A DNA stretch of 54,724 bases from Paenibacillus forsythiae T98 (GCF_000520735.1 NZ_ASSC01000142.1:1-54724), one strand, 5' to 3'; positions 42,531 through 51,870 are shown, counted from the stretch's first letter. The notes: a model not told the origin generated them from the letters alone. Numbers and translations are program-made.

Positions 42531-42698
42531 ATGAGCAGAAGTGTAAAAAAATCACCCGTATGGAATGACCACCATACACCTGGTACCCGCTGGAGTAAAC
42601 GGCAGGCCAGCAAGGCCGTGCGCCGTTTCACAGATACCGTTCAAAACGGCAAATGGTACCGGAGCGCTATAGAAGAAGATAAGCTCAAGCGCCGGTAA
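42531..42698 (+). CDS. Small basic conserved protein (55 aa, MSRSVKKSP type)
   Basis: Reads MSRSVKKSPVWNDHHTPG, then KRQASKAVRRF and ends WYRSAIEEDKLKRR. This resembles a widespread family of short basic hypothetical proteins (MSRSRKKNP...KRQANKAVRR) found in Firmicutes and phages. ATG 42531 after AAGGAGGGG and AGAG. High Arg/Lys content suggests nucleic-acid binding. Its stop is inside the first arm of a perfect terminator. Confidence 0.7.
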   Translation: MSRSVKKSPVWNDHHTPGTRWSKRQASKAVRRFTDTVQNGKWYRSAIEEDKLKRR

Positions 42699-42723
42699 GG
42701 GAAGCCCGGCGCTTGAGCTTTTT
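42681..42723 (+). terminator. Rho-independent terminator of the 55-aa gene
   Basis: Perfect 15-base arms at 42681-42695 and 42706-42720 followed by TTTTT-AT. It also separates the small gene from convergent pnkp. Confidence 0.85.
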
Positions 42724-42752
42724 ATAGGCTTTATTTAGCACTCTTCACTTTG

Positions 42753-45338
42753 TTATAGCCGCGGATCAATCTCCTTCTCCTTCGCAACCTCGAACAGCAG
42801 ATTGGCCGCAATCTCTTGATAGGCCTCATGCTCAGGCGTAACTTCGTCAAACGCAATCGCCAGCATTTGCATCCCAAGCTGGTATTCGCTTAGCGAGGTG
42901 CGAAGCTTCTGACCGACATTCTTTTGCTTGAGCAGCTTGCGGTATTTATGCGGGAACTTGTAGTCATATCCGTAGATAATGGACAAATAATCGGAATTCC
43001 GCACCTTCATATAAGGTACTGTTGTTCCGTCCCATATCTCCGGTTTAATCACGATCCCCTCCATATGGTTCTCAAGTGTAAGCCGAGAGAAGTAACGCTC
43101 CGCTCTCTTCAAGCACTCCGGCTCGGACAGATCCAGCGCGAGTGCCTCGTCCTCCGACAGAAAAGCATACATTTCGGAGGTCTTCCAGTCCGGGACCTCT
43201 TCCCCCCCGTCCTCATATACGATCTTCAGAACGGCAAACGGCTTATACTCCATGGGCTCGTCTTCCGCATACAACTCCAACTGCCTCTTGTACGTTTGAT
43301 AAGCCTCCATATGTTCGGACAAAGGAACATAGGTGTCTCGAAGGTCGTAAACATACTTGTAGTTCTGGTATACACTTGGGCCGTACTTATCGCTTAAAGC
43401 GGACTTGGCGGTATGATGCCGGTCTTCTTCAAACCCGCTCGCCTCATATTCGGTGATCAGCTTAGTGCAGGCTTCTTCAAAACCGTTGTGCTGCAGGAAC
43501 GCAAGCTCCGTCTCCAGCGCTTTCACAATGGGCTTGAATTGTCTTTCGATCAGCCCTTCGCCCAGCGCCTTCCAGGGAAGAAGCTCTCCATCCAGAATCA
43601 GCATGGCAATCCTGTTCTCTTCCATGTAGCCCCCAAACTTGAGCAGCAGCTTGCTGTAAATCTCCGATATATCCACATGGTTGATCTTGTAGCCGTTCCG
43701 GCTGACAGCAAAGCTGTGCTCCAGGTCCTTACGCAAATAAATGTTGCATCTCGAGCCCATATATTTGGGCTGCAGAGCCACTTGCCGGACGCCGCGTTCC
43801 CTGAAATAATCAAGACCGCGCTTTAAGGACTCCAGTTCGTTCGTCTCGTCATTCATATCCGCCGGGGACATGGTGCCCGAAATGAAATTGATTTTGTTCC
43901 GCGAGCAATAGCGGAGTCTGCGGATATCATCTTCCCCAAGGTCTTGAATGGATACCTTTCTCTCTTGCTTGAACAGGGTTTGCAGCTCCTCGGCAATCAC
44001 CGCTTGGCGGGACTTCCTGGACTTCATCAACGGTTTGTACGTGATGCTGACCGAAGTCAGCAGGTTGCCATGAACGCTGCCCGTGTCGATGTGAATCTTG
44101 TTCCCGATGCGGAAGGACTGCTTGGCCGCGACGTGACCGAATATATGGTACGGTTGATTTTTGACCGCTTCCTCCTGCAGAAAGGCCAGCTGTTCCTCCA
44201 TGGGCGCTTCCCGGTCGATTCGGAACATCCGCTGATGCCGGGCGGAATTCTTGTCGAGCTTCCCGATATACTTATTCCGGCATGGTGCATGAGTGACATA
44301 GAAGGATGACCCCTTGGCCCCCAAGTACCGATAGAAGGGCTTCGATATGGATACGAGGTACTGAAATTTCTCCAGCAGCTCCGAATCATTCATCAATACT
44401 TGTGTTGAATCAAAATAGGAATGAAGCAGCTTCGGGTCGAGGCCGTTAACCTCGCCTCTCATATACTTATTGACGAAGTTCTCATGATTTCCCAGGACGA
44501 AGTAAAAGTGCTCCTGGTTTTCGTAAAGAAATTCAATGATCTCCTTCGTTTGCTTGCCTTTATCAATCCAGTCCCCAACCAGGATAAGCTTGGTATGCTT
44601 CAGTCTATCCGCCGCAATCAGCTTGCCCGCATCAAGCTTGAACCCGTGATCGAGCAGCAGCCCCTTCAAATCGTCCACACATTCATGTACGTCGCCAATG
44701 ATGATGTACTGCTGATCCTGAGGGAGTATGGTCGCCAGGTAAGCATCCAGATCTTCGATGACAATGTTGTATTCCGGATTCGCCCTACCTTCTTCGGCAA
44801 GATAAAAGTCCTTTGCACGCACTTTATGGATCTTGTTGTATCCCTCGCGAGCCAGCGAGCCAAGGACATCCTTTTTCAGCCGGTTAATATGGTTCGTAAT
44901 CAGCTTCTTCGAACGCTCCGACGCATAGTAATCCTCCCGCTTCCGGTAATCGAAGACAATGACCTCAAGGTTGTAGTTGTTCTGAAGCGCAAGCTCCTTG
45001 ACCTTGGCCCGGAAATCCGCGGATAACCCGGTTGTATCGACGACCACAAACTCCGAATTGATTGGAAAAGACGTCGCCATCTTCAACCGTTCAAACAGCA
45101 GGTGAAAAGCCTGCTCGCTGGCCTCCAGCATTACCTGATCATACTTGTCATATTCATATCCAAGGATCTCCTGGCGGATTTGGTCGGAGGACAAATATTG
45201 AATGTTGGCCCTGACATTCCGAAGGGCATCCTCAAAACGCAGCCCGGGAATCAGCACTTCCTTGGCAAACGTGGTTTTGCCGCATTCGGTCGACCCGATC
45301 AGCATGAAAATCGTATGAACCCTGGTTTGGATATCCAT
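42753..45338 (-). CDS. pnkp: Polynucleotide kinase-phosphatase-ligase (bacterial Pnkp)
   Basis: An 861-residue three-domain RNA-repair enzyme. N-terminal 5-prime kinase: P-loop GSTECGKT (15-22) and the DTTG/RxxxR lid. Central metallophosphoesterase 2,3-phosphatase: GDVHE (215-219), GDWIDKG (255-261), GNHE (283-286), GHVAA (401-405). C-terminal ligase/adenylyltransferase: nucleophile Lys525 in PKYMGSR, with further motifs LDGELLPW and EGIVIKP. Heals and, with Hen1, seals cleaved tRNA. ATG at 45338 with AAGGGGG, four bases after the Hen1 stop. Confidence 0.93.
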   Translation of the reverse strand: MDIQTRVHTIFMLIGSTECGKTTFAKEVLIPGLRFEDALRNVRANIQYLSSDQIRQEILGYEYDKYDQVMLEASEQAFHLLFERLKMATSFPINSEFVVVDTTGLSADFRAKVKELALQNNYNLEVIVFDYRKREDYYASERSKKLITNHINRLKKDVLGSLAREGYNKIHKVRAKDFYLAEEGRANPEYNIVIEDLDAYLATILPQDQQYIIIGDVHECVDDLKGLLLDHGFKLDAGKLIAADRLKHTKLILVGDWIDKGKQTKEIIEFLYENQEHFYFVLGNHENFVNKYMRGEVNGLDPKLLHSYFDSTQVLMNDSELLEKFQYLVSISKPFYRYLGAKGSSFYVTHAPCRNKYIGKLDKNSARHQRMFRIDREAPMEEQLAFLQEEAVKNQPYHIFGHVAAKQSFRIGNKIHIDTGSVHGNLLTSVSITYKPLMKSRKSRQAVIAEELQTLFKQERKVSIQDLGEDDIRRLRYCSRNKINFISGTMSPADMNDETNELESLKRGLDYFRERGVRQVALQPKYMGSRCNIYLRKDLEHSFAVSRNGYKINHVDISEIYSKLLLKFGGYMEENRIAMLILDGELLPWKALGEGLIERQFKPIVKALETELAFLQHNGFEEACTKLITEYEASGFEEDRHHTAKSALSDKYGPSVYQNYKYVYDLRDTYVPLSEHMEAYQTYKRQLELYAEDEPMEYKPFAVLKIVYEDGGEEVPDWKTSEMYAFLSEDEALALDLSEPECLKRAERYFSRLTLENHMEGIVIKPEIWDGTTVPYMKVRNSDYLSIIYGYDYKFPHKYRKLLKQKNVGQKLRTSLSEYQLGMQMLAIAFDEVTPEHEAYQEIAANLLFEVAKEKEIDPRL

Positions 45339-45341
45339 GGG

Positions 45342-46607
45342 TCAGGCCCCCTTTTTCCTGAGTATGACGCCCTGTGTCGTCTTGATATGGTTGACTCCGT
45401 CTCCGACAGCTACAAATTCGGCATGCAGATTCGTTTCCTTAATCACGTCATGCACCCACTGTTGAAAAGATTCTTCGCCCAGCTCCCACTTATGATCGTC
45501 ATGCCGGAAATGGCTCAGCTCGTAGTAGCGGTTAAAATCAGCGTTAGGCGTCGTAATGATAAAGCTGTCGAAATCGACATGCGCGCAGATTTGATGAATC
45601 AGCCGCTTGGCCTCATCCTGGCTCATATGCTCAATAACCTCTGTCAAAATGACATCGACCTGCTCCCCGTTGTAGCTTTCCAGAAACTGATCCATCGAGC
45701 CAAATGTGACAATGTTGCCCAGCTCTTTGGCCTCCGCTTTACGCCTCACCTTCTCCAGCAGCTCCGCATTGATGTCAACCGCATAGTAGCTGCCCTCCAT
45801 TTTTCCGGCAAAAGGAATCGCATAGTAGCCCTCTCCGCAGCCCACATCCAGGATCGACTTGTCAAAGGCCAGCGCGCTTCCAATGTAACTTCTCCGCTGC
45901 AACGCCGTGCCTCCGTAGGCGAACTGAATGTCATACCGCTCCGTTTTCTCAAGCTCACCTTTGTACTTCTGAAACCGGTCTCTCGAAGACAGAAAATTTC
46001 GCACGAACAGGCTGCGTATATAGAACGGCGCATCAATCACATTCATGCTCTTGATATACTTATCCAGGATGCTGTCCGAGATATCGAAGTATTCATTGCC
46101 GAACATGGAGAGGAACAAGCACAACACACTTACAGTATGAAGCAGTTGATACAGGCTCTTCCTGGTTGTAACGGTAAGTGAATAGCTCTTGTGGGCCTGA
46201 TGGATGATTTCAAATGAGAAATCCTGCAAATGCTTCTCAAAAAACTCGATATACCGGATGAGTTCGATATGTACCATATTGATGAAAAAAGTGTGCTCAT
46301 AGCCTTCGACGTCTCTCTCATCCTGCGCTTTAAGCGGTGCCGAGAAAAATTCATTTATCGCATTCAGCGGAAATAAAGGGGTGTTGTAGCGCGATACATT
46401 CAGATACTCGAAGTTCTCCTGCTCATGCCGCCTATAGGAAATTTCATTATCCGCATCCTTAAAATACACATTATAGGTCTCTTCATCCGTATACCAGCCG
46501 TACGCCATGCCTCTACGGACCGAGCGAAGCATCATGCCGGAGTTCGGATTCTTCTTGATCAAAAATGAAAACTGCGGATTCGTGGATCTGACTTGAATGA
46601 TTGCCAT
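45342..46607 (-). CDS. hen1: Bacterial Hen1 3-prime-terminal RNA methyltransferase
   Basis: A 421-residue protein with the bacterial Hen1 N-terminal domain (1-~220), which activates the Pnkp ligase, and a C-terminal SAM methyltransferase: DVGCGEGYY (254-262) and the metal site EVIEHM (Glu323, Glu326, His327) plus His372 in HFRHDDHKWE. It 2-O-methylates the 3-prime end at the break before ligation so the repaired tRNA resists re-cleavage. ATG 46607 after AGGAGTAG. First gene of the hen1-pnkp operon, divergent from the MoxR gene. Confidence 0.92.
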   Translation of the reverse strand: MAIIQVRSTNPQFSFLIKKNPNSGMMLRSVRRGMAYGWYTDEETYNVYFKDADNEISYRRHEQENFEYLNVSRYNTPLFPLNAINEFFSAPLKAQDERDVEGYEHTFFINMVHIELIRYIEFFEKHLQDFSFEIIHQAHKSYSLTVTTRKSLYQLLHTVSVLCLFLSMFGNEYFDISDSILDKYIKSMNVIDAPFYIRSLFVRNFLSSRDRFQKYKGELEKTERYDIQFAYGGTALQRRSYIGSALAFDKSILDVGCGEGYYAIPFAGKMEGSYYAVDINAELLEKVRRKAEAKELGNIVTFGSMDQFLESYNGEQVDVILTEVIEHMSQDEAKRLIHQICAHVDFDSFIITTPNADFNRYYELSHFRHDDHKWELGEESFQQWVHDVIKETNLHAEFVAVGDGVNHIKTTQGVILRKKGA

Positions 46608-46643
46608 CTCAATCTACTCCTAAACTGCAAATTGGGAACCCTG

Positions 46644-46666
46644 GGCGGGGAACCTTAATCCCCGCC
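46644..46666. repeat. Hairpin in the hen1/moxR intergenic region
   Basis: GGCGGGG (46644-46650) and CCCCGCC (46660-46666), perfect seven-base arms. Lies in the 259-base divergent region, in the probable 5-prime leader of hen1. No other clear element; a -10-like TATAAT stands 40 bases before the MoxR start. Confidence 0.4.
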
Positions 46667-46866
46667 TAATGATGTAAATGCCTATGGAATCCATGCCCCT
46701 ACATGATCTGAGCCTTATTTTCACTTATTTTTATGCAGAGGAACAGGGTGAAAGTATTACGAAGCCGGAAAGATTACCCAAATTGTTTAACTAAACTTTA
46801 CCGCCAAGCCTCCCGGGACCTTATAATATTATTACTTTAACGTTAATTTACGGAAGGAATTGATGC

Positions 46867-47928
46867 ATGAATATATCCGCCTCTGTTACGTCTAAGCAAA
46901 TAATGGATCTTTTATTAAACATAGCTATTGTACGTCCCGTCTTTATTTGGGGGCCGCCCGGAATAGGGAAGTCCTCCCTGGTACAACAATTTGCCGATAT
47001 GGTGGGGTTGCCCTGTATTTCGCTGTTAGGCAGCCAACTGGCACCGGAGGATTTAATCGGGGTCCCGCAAATTGTGGACGGAAAAAGCAGATTTTGTCCT
47101 CCTGGCATGATTGCCCGAAGTGAGCCCTATTGTCTGTTTCTGGATGAACTGAACGCTTGTACTCATGAGGTTCAGAAGGCTTTCTACAGCCTGATCCTGG
47201 AGAAGCGTATTGGGGAATACATACTGCCGGAGGGCTCCATCGTGATTGGCGCGGGGAACCGTGCTCAGGATAGTGCCATAGTGAAACCCATGTCATCAGC
47301 ACTTATCAACCGAATGTTTCATGTTCAACTAAGAGTTTCCCACCGAGAATGGTTGGAGTGGGCCTATCAGAATGATATCCACCCTTTAGTAATTAATTAT
47401 ATTGAGACTCGTCCGGATCATTTATGGGTTCAGCCTCCGAAACATGAAGAACCGTTCTCCACTCCCCGGTCATGGCATATGTTAAGCGATGCATTAAAGG
47501 AATACGGTGATCGACTGCGGACGGAAACATTAGACATTCTGGCAACGGGCTGTTTGTCTCCCCATCATGCCGGTCAGCTCAAGGCTTTCTATAAGCAAAC
47601 CAACAACAAATATAAACTGAATGCCATTCTGGAGGGCGAGACAGGTTGGCCTCATCAACCGGAAGATCGGGATGTGTTGTACTTCATGGCGCAGTCCTTC
47701 CGTGCTCAACTTATTAAAGAGCTGCCGGAATCTAAAGACATACTGGCCGAGCATCACAGGAGGCTGGCCCACCGTGCTAAAGCTCTGATTAAAAGTCTGA
47801 GCACGATCAGTCTCGAAATTGCCCAACTTACCGTTGCAAAAAGTGAAAACGGTGAGAGTCTCCCTGATTGGTTCCTCGTGGAGATTGTCCGTGACCTACC
47901 GAGATTAGTACAGAAGAAGGAAGCTTGA
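46867..47928 (+). CDS. MoxR-family AAA+ ATPase
   Basis: A 353-residue AAA+ protein: Walker A GPPGIGKSS (29-37), Walker B CLFLDELN, sensor region GAGNRAQD. MoxR ATPases work with VWA proteins as chaperones that insert cofactors or remodel complexes. ATG at 46867 with GGAAGGAA. The TGA overlaps the TTG frame of the VWA gene and the two are translationally coupled. Its place next to hen1-pnkp suggests help in assembling or disassembling repair particles; inferred. Confidence 0.88.
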   Translation: MNISASVTSKQIMDLLLNIAIVRPVFIWGPPGIGKSSLVQQFADMVGLPCISLLGSQLAPEDLIGVPQIVDGKSRFCPPGMIARSEPYCLFLDELNACTHEVQKAFYSLILEKRIGEYILPEGSIVIGAGNRAQDSAIVKPMSSALINRMFHVQLRVSHREWLEWAYQNDIHPLVINYIETRPDHLWVQPPKHEEPFSTPRSWHMLSDALKEYGDRLRTETLDILATGCLSPHHAGQLKAFYKQTNNKYKLNAILEGETGWPHQPEDRDVLYFMAQSFRAQLIKELPESKDILAEHHRRLAHRAKALIKSLSTISLEIAQLTVAKSENGESLPDWFLVEIVRDLPRLVQKKEA

Positions 47929-47930
47929 TC

Positions 47931-49739
47931 ATGGCCAAACCAAAGTTCAGAGAGCTGGACATTGCTGCAAAATCTTATATGGAGGGGCTGCATTTCGTCA
48001 GTCAACACCCTATGTTCGCTCCCCTCGCATCCCATGCACAGTTTGTACGACGGGAGGGGAACCTCTGTCCGGAAAATGGCTGGGCCGTCACAACAAGTAC
48101 AGGGCACATTCACGTTCACCCCAAACGAAGGGCGCTTTCGGAGGAATGGATTTATATTCTTGCCCATGCTTTGCTGCACCTTGGCTTCGGACATTTTCAG
48201 GTGAAGGAGCGGCAGGACCTGTGGAATGCAGCCTGTGATTGCTTTATAGCGAAATTTCTTTATGATATGAAGCTTGGGCGGCCCCCTGCAGGAGATGGGC
48301 GAGTGGAGCTTACTGCCGGAAGTGAGGAAGATCTTTACCTGAGCTTTATGGAGAGGGGGCTCCCCTCTTCCTTCCATAATCTCGGCACGGCCGGGCATGG
48401 ATATCAGGATATGATCCTGAATCCTCGAACAACAGGTCCTTCATACTGGAATAATGATAATGTAAACTGGCAGGACTGTCTGGGTAAAGGGCTGACAATG
48501 GCCGTAACCAGTGCTGTCAATGTAACGGCAGGATATGAAGCTTATTTGGGTGCCAACCAAGATGTGTTGACCCCCGCTCTGAAAGCCCGGAACTGGTTTA
48601 TCAGCAGCTATCCTCTCATGGGCGCCATGGCGGCAGATTTCAAAATCATTGAGGACCCTGTGATTTGCAACCGGCTATCCATCTCGGTAGCTGCTGTTGA
48701 TGCTGAGGCAAAAGAAATCTACGTCAATCCGGCTGCGGGCCTTGACGAGCAGGAGTGCCGTTTCGTGCTTGCTCATGAATTTCTGCATGTGGGGCTCCGG
48801 CACCATGCCCGTGCCGATGGACGGGACCCGTATTTATGGAATGTTGCATGCGACTACGTCATCAATCAGTGGTTAATGGAAATGGGGCTAGGGGCTTTCC
48901 CCAGGATTGGCGGGCTTCATGATCCCGATCTAAAAGGAATGTCAGCCGAATCCATCTATGATCGTATCGTCAACGATATAAGGCTATACCGTAGAGTCGC
49001 TACATTTCGGGGAGTCGGCCTGGGGGATATACTCCCCCCACGTGTACCGGATTGGTGGGACCGGAACGATGGACTTACACTCGATGAATTTTATCGAAGC
49101 TGTTTAAGCAACGGTCTTGATTACCATTATGAGCAGAAACGTGGACTGCTTCCCGCTGGCCTTGTTGAAGAAATCCGCGCTCTTTCTCAGCCGCCAATCT
49201 TGTGGGATGTGGAGCTTGCGAAATGGTTTGATCATTACTTCTCCCCGCTAGAGAAGGTTCGAACCTATTCCAGAATCAGCCGGAGACAATCTTCCACCCC
49301 AGATATTCCAAGACCGCGCTGGGGGCCGAGTGCAGGTGACGAAGACGGCCGCACCTTCGGTGTTGTGTTGGACACTTCAGGTTCTATGGATACCAAGCTG
49401 TTGGGGAAAGCGCTGGGGGCCATTGCAAGCTATAGCCTGTCACGGGATGTCCCGTTGGTACGCGTAGTTTTTTGCGATGCGGCCGTTTACGATCAGGGCT
49501 ATCTTGCTCCGGAAGTGATAGCGGATCGGGTATCCATCAAAGGCAGAGGAGGCACCATCCTTCAGCCTGGCATTGATTTGTTGGAGCATGCCGAGGATTT
49601 CCCAAAGAACGGGCCATTGTTGATTATTACAGACGGCTTCTGCGACAGAGTAAAAGTCCATCGGGAGCACGCTTTCCTTATACCGAAAGGCCAGCATCTG
49701 CCGTTTGTCCCGAGAGGTAAGGTTTTCCGCATGGATTAG
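47931..49739 (+). CDS. Double zincin plus VWA-like protein (DUF2201 type)
   Basis: A 602-residue partner of MoxR. Two metallopeptidase-like domains: the first has HALLH (80-84) where Glu of HExxH is Ala, the second has intact HEFLH (282-286); both are followed by LWN-AACD/VACD repeats, showing duplication. The C-terminus is a VWA-like domain with MIDAS DTSGS (481-485) and ITDGFCD. ATG 47931 after AAGGAAG. Domain order matches the VWA-like metallopeptidase family always coded with MoxR. Confidence 0.85.
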   Translation: MAKPKFRELDIAAKSYMEGLHFVSQHPMFAPLASHAQFVRREGNLCPENGWAVTTSTGHIHVHPKRRALSEEWIYILAHALLHLGFGHFQVKERQDLWNAACDCFIAKFLYDMKLGRPPAGDGRVELTAGSEEDLYLSFMERGLPSSFHNLGTAGHGYQDMILNPRTTGPSYWNNDNVNWQDCLGKGLTMAVTSAVNVTAGYEAYLGANQDVLTPALKARNWFISSYPLMGAMAADFKIIEDPVICNRLSISVAAVDAEAKEIYVNPAAGLDEQECRFVLAHEFLHVGLRHHARADGRDPYLWNVACDYVINQWLMEMGLGAFPRIGGLHDPDLKGMSAESIYDRIVNDIRLYRRVATFRGVGLGDILPPRVPDWWDRNDGLTLDEFYRSCLSNGLDYHYEQKRGLLPAGLVEEIRALSQPPILWDVELAKWFDHYFSPLEKVRTYSRISRRQSSTPDIPRPRWGPSAGDEDGRTFGVVLDTSGSMDTKLLGKALGAIASYSLSRDVPLVRVVFCDAAVYDQGYLAPEVIADRVSIKGRGGTILQPGIDLLEHAEDFPKNGPLLIITDGFCDRVKVHREHAFLIPKGQHLPFVPRGKVFRMD

Positions 49740-49869
49740 CTATTTAGTGTCCAACGAGAAGCAGATCAATTGCTTCAGGAATTTGTGAACATGTCTCTTT
49801 CTGGAACGTGTTAATGAAAAAGCCGGGGGATGTCGGAAACCTTACCTGCATCTGTAATCTTGTATATTT
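49740..49869. other. Intergenic, nothing recognised
   Basis: About 130 bases between convergent genes; a short GAAAAAGCCGGGGG stretch but no stable terminator was seen. Confidence 0.5.
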
Positions 49870-50673
49870 TCAAGCGTTGTCTTCTTCGCTTTCCGTCGGA
49901 ATCTGGCGTCCTGGTCTGGAACGCGTGTAACAATAGGCGATTAAAATCAGTGAGCCAAGTATTAATATTACACTAGTCCATTGTCCGGCTGTCCACTGTA
50001 ACGCATATCTAGGCGAATCCCCGCGCAAGTATTCCAACATGAATCTGCCGAACGCGTACAAAATGTTATAAATAAGAAAAAGTACGCCATTAGGCAGTTT
50101 CTTATTTCGCAAGATCAGCAACAAGGCAAAGACCACAAGATCCCATTGCCCTTCCCAGATTTCGGCCGGCCATAGAGGCTGCGACCCATAACGTTCATAT
50201 GCCATGGTTCCTTCCGGATATACAATTCCGTACCCGGAACCGGTCGGTGATCCAAATGCGTCTCCGTTTAACAAACAGGCAATCCGTCCAAGCGCTTGAC
50301 CTAATACCAATGCCGGAGCAAGATGGTCCGCAAATTCCCAGAATGAGAGCTTCTTTCTCCATGCATAAATCGCGATTCCGCTCGCTCCGCCGATAATCGC
50401 TCCCATGATCGAAATTCCGCCGTTCCAAATCGCGAATATTTGGCCTAAGTGGTTGGAGTAATACCCCCATTGGAAGAAGAACACATGCCAAACCCGCGCG
50501 CCTATAATGGCGGCAACAATTGCATAATAGAAAGACTCCAATAAATGTTCTTGATAAATGGTGTTCTTTGTCAATGAGTGAGCAACGCCCAGGGCAAGCA
50601 AAACTGCGAGAGCGACAATCACTCCATAGGAGTGAACCGAAAAACCGCCAACTTCAAATAAGGTAACTCTCAT
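49870..50673 (-). CDS. Prolipoprotein diacylglyceryl transferase-like protein
   Basis: A 267-residue seven-helix Lgt family protein. The Lgt signature is present (GQALGRIACLLNGDAFGSP, with Arg130 in place of E. coli Arg143, and NGD for NGE), but the position of the essential His103 is Met90 (NGGISIMGAIIGG). It is therefore either a divergent or an accessory Lgt. Of the three consecutive ATGs I chose 50673, seven bases after AAGGAGA. It normally transfers diacylglycerol to lipobox Cys at the outer membrane face. Confidence 0.8.
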   Translation of the reverse strand: MRVTLFEVGGFSVHSYGVIVALAVLLALGVAHSLTKNTIYQEHLLESFYYAIVAAIIGARVWHVFFFQWGYYSNHLGQIFAIWNGGISIMGAIIGGASGIAIYAWRKKLSFWEFADHLAPALVLGQALGRIACLLNGDAFGSPTGSGYGIVYPEGTMAYERYGSQPLWPAEIWEGQWDLVVFALLLILRNKKLPNGVLFLIYNILYAFGRFMLEYLRGDSPRYALQWTAGQWTSVILILGSLILIAYCYTRSRPGRQIPTESEEDNA

Positions 50674-50897
50674 CATCATTCTCCTTAGTGTTCATTAAAC
50701 AGGTACATCATTCTTTCATGCTGTTCCCCCTGTTATATGCTTATAAATTGTACACCATATAAAGAAAATATTTACAGACAAACATTGCCAGACCCTGATC
50801 CTGATGTTGTTCTGGAATGGGATAATCCATCTATACTCCAGCGTCAGCTTCACATGGTCGCGGGCAATCAGCAGCAGGCGCTTGCGGTTCTGAAAAA
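50674..50897. other. Intergenic with an uncertain open frame
   Basis: Contains a 62-codon plus-strand frame (50737-50925, including WDNPSILQRQLHMVAGN) that has no ribosome binding site and runs into the terminator; possibly a gene remnant. Nothing else seen. Confidence 0.35.
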
Positions 50898-50925
50898 TAA
50901 AAAACAACCACACGTTGAAATGTGA
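50898..50925 (-). terminator. Terminator of GNAT gene (copy 1)
   Basis: Minus-strand hairpin GCAATCACA...TGTGGTTG (one mismatch) followed by TTTTTTATTTTT, 28 bases after the GNAT stop. Nearly identical to the hairpin at 51996-52024. Confidence 0.75.
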
Positions 50926-50952
50926 TTGCTTTGCGTTGACTTATTATGCTGT

Positions 50953-51870
50953 TTATTCGATTTCATAGCCGATCGTCAGTCTGAATCCGTACAGTTCATA
51001 TCCGATCTGCGTATAGAGAGAAATAGCCTTCCGATTGGTCCCATGGGTGCCCAATGTGGCGATTGTTTTGCCCTGTTGTTTCAGATGAGTTAGCGCTGTA
51101 CAGATCATGTTTCGCGCAACGCCCTTTTTCTGCCAATCTGGGATCACAAAAACATTTTCCGTGACGCTTCTCTCTTCTGTGACTTTCCAGGTTGAGGTGT
51201 TGCCAATCAATTGCTCGCCGCTAAAGGCGCAAAAATTGGTCATTTCCGGCCCTCCCTGCATCCATCCCAGATGGTTCATGCTCCGAGCCACACCGTCGAA
51301 GGAAGCCAGTTCGGCTTGATGATATTTTTCCAAAGCCTCACTGTTATTCAGCGCAAAGGGCACTACTCGCACGTCTTCCGGCAGAGGATAGCGGGGGATG
51401 TCCCGGCTCAGGTCGAATTTGAATACGACGATTGTATCATGGATGGTAAATCCTCGCGCCAGGAAATAGCTCAGTTCTTTGAGATTGTCTGTGTCGATAT
51501 ACTGGGCCATCACAATGCGTTTTTCCGGATTCTCTGCCTTGATTTCTCGGGAACGCCTGATCAACGCATCGGTCAGAGCGGCTTTGACAGCTTCATCCTC
51601 AACGTGCTTTGCAAACGTGATTTCATAGTTCAGGTAGCGGATAAAATCCGGATCTCCATCATGTCCAGCCGCATTGAAGGTACCATGCTTCATCAAATGA
51701 GCAACTGCCAACAGTTCGTCTTCCCCATTTACCGCGCAGAACATATTTCTTTTATCGAAATCGCCATGATACAGATAAAGCATTTTCAGCACAAAGTCCA
51801 GCTTTTCAAATTTCTCCACATCTTCATCTTTCGGATTTCGGATTACAAAGTCCTTCATTCTAATAAACAT
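50953..51870 (-). CDS. Tandem GNAT acetyltransferase
   Basis: A 305-residue protein of two GNAT-like domains. The C-terminal half carries the acetyl-CoA segment VFVIPDWQKKGVARNMICTAL and GTHGTNRKAISLYTQIGYELYG; the N-terminal half is degenerate. Substrate unknown; may acetylate an antibiotic or protein. I chose ATG 51870 (MFIRMKDFVIRN) with GGGAG close by; ATG 51858 is possible and the longer frame to 51939 is unsupported. It is flanked by two near-identical terminators. Confidence 0.8.
   Translation of the reverse strand: MFIRMKDFVIRNPKDEDVEKFEKLDFVLKMLYLYHGDFDKRNMFCAVNGEDELLAVAHLMKHGTFNAAGHDGDPDFIRYLNYEITFAKHVEDEAVKAALTDALIRRSREIKAENPEKRIVMAQYIDTDNLKELSYFLARGFTIHDTIVVFKFDLSRDIPRYPLPEDVRVVPFALNNSEALEKYHQAELASFDGVARSMNHLGWMQGGPEMTNFCAFSGEQLIGNTSTWKVTEERSVTENVFVIPDWQKKGVARNMICTALTHLKQQGKTIATLGTHGTNRKAISLYTQIGYELYGFRLTIGYEIE

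Noticed and set aside
45102-46181. 359-codon plus-strand frame opposite hen1 and pnkp
   Set aside because: Antisense to two well-supported genes and without family features.
50737-50925. 62-codon plus-strand frame after lgt
   Set aside because: No ribosome binding site and its end is the GNAT terminator; at most a gene remnant.
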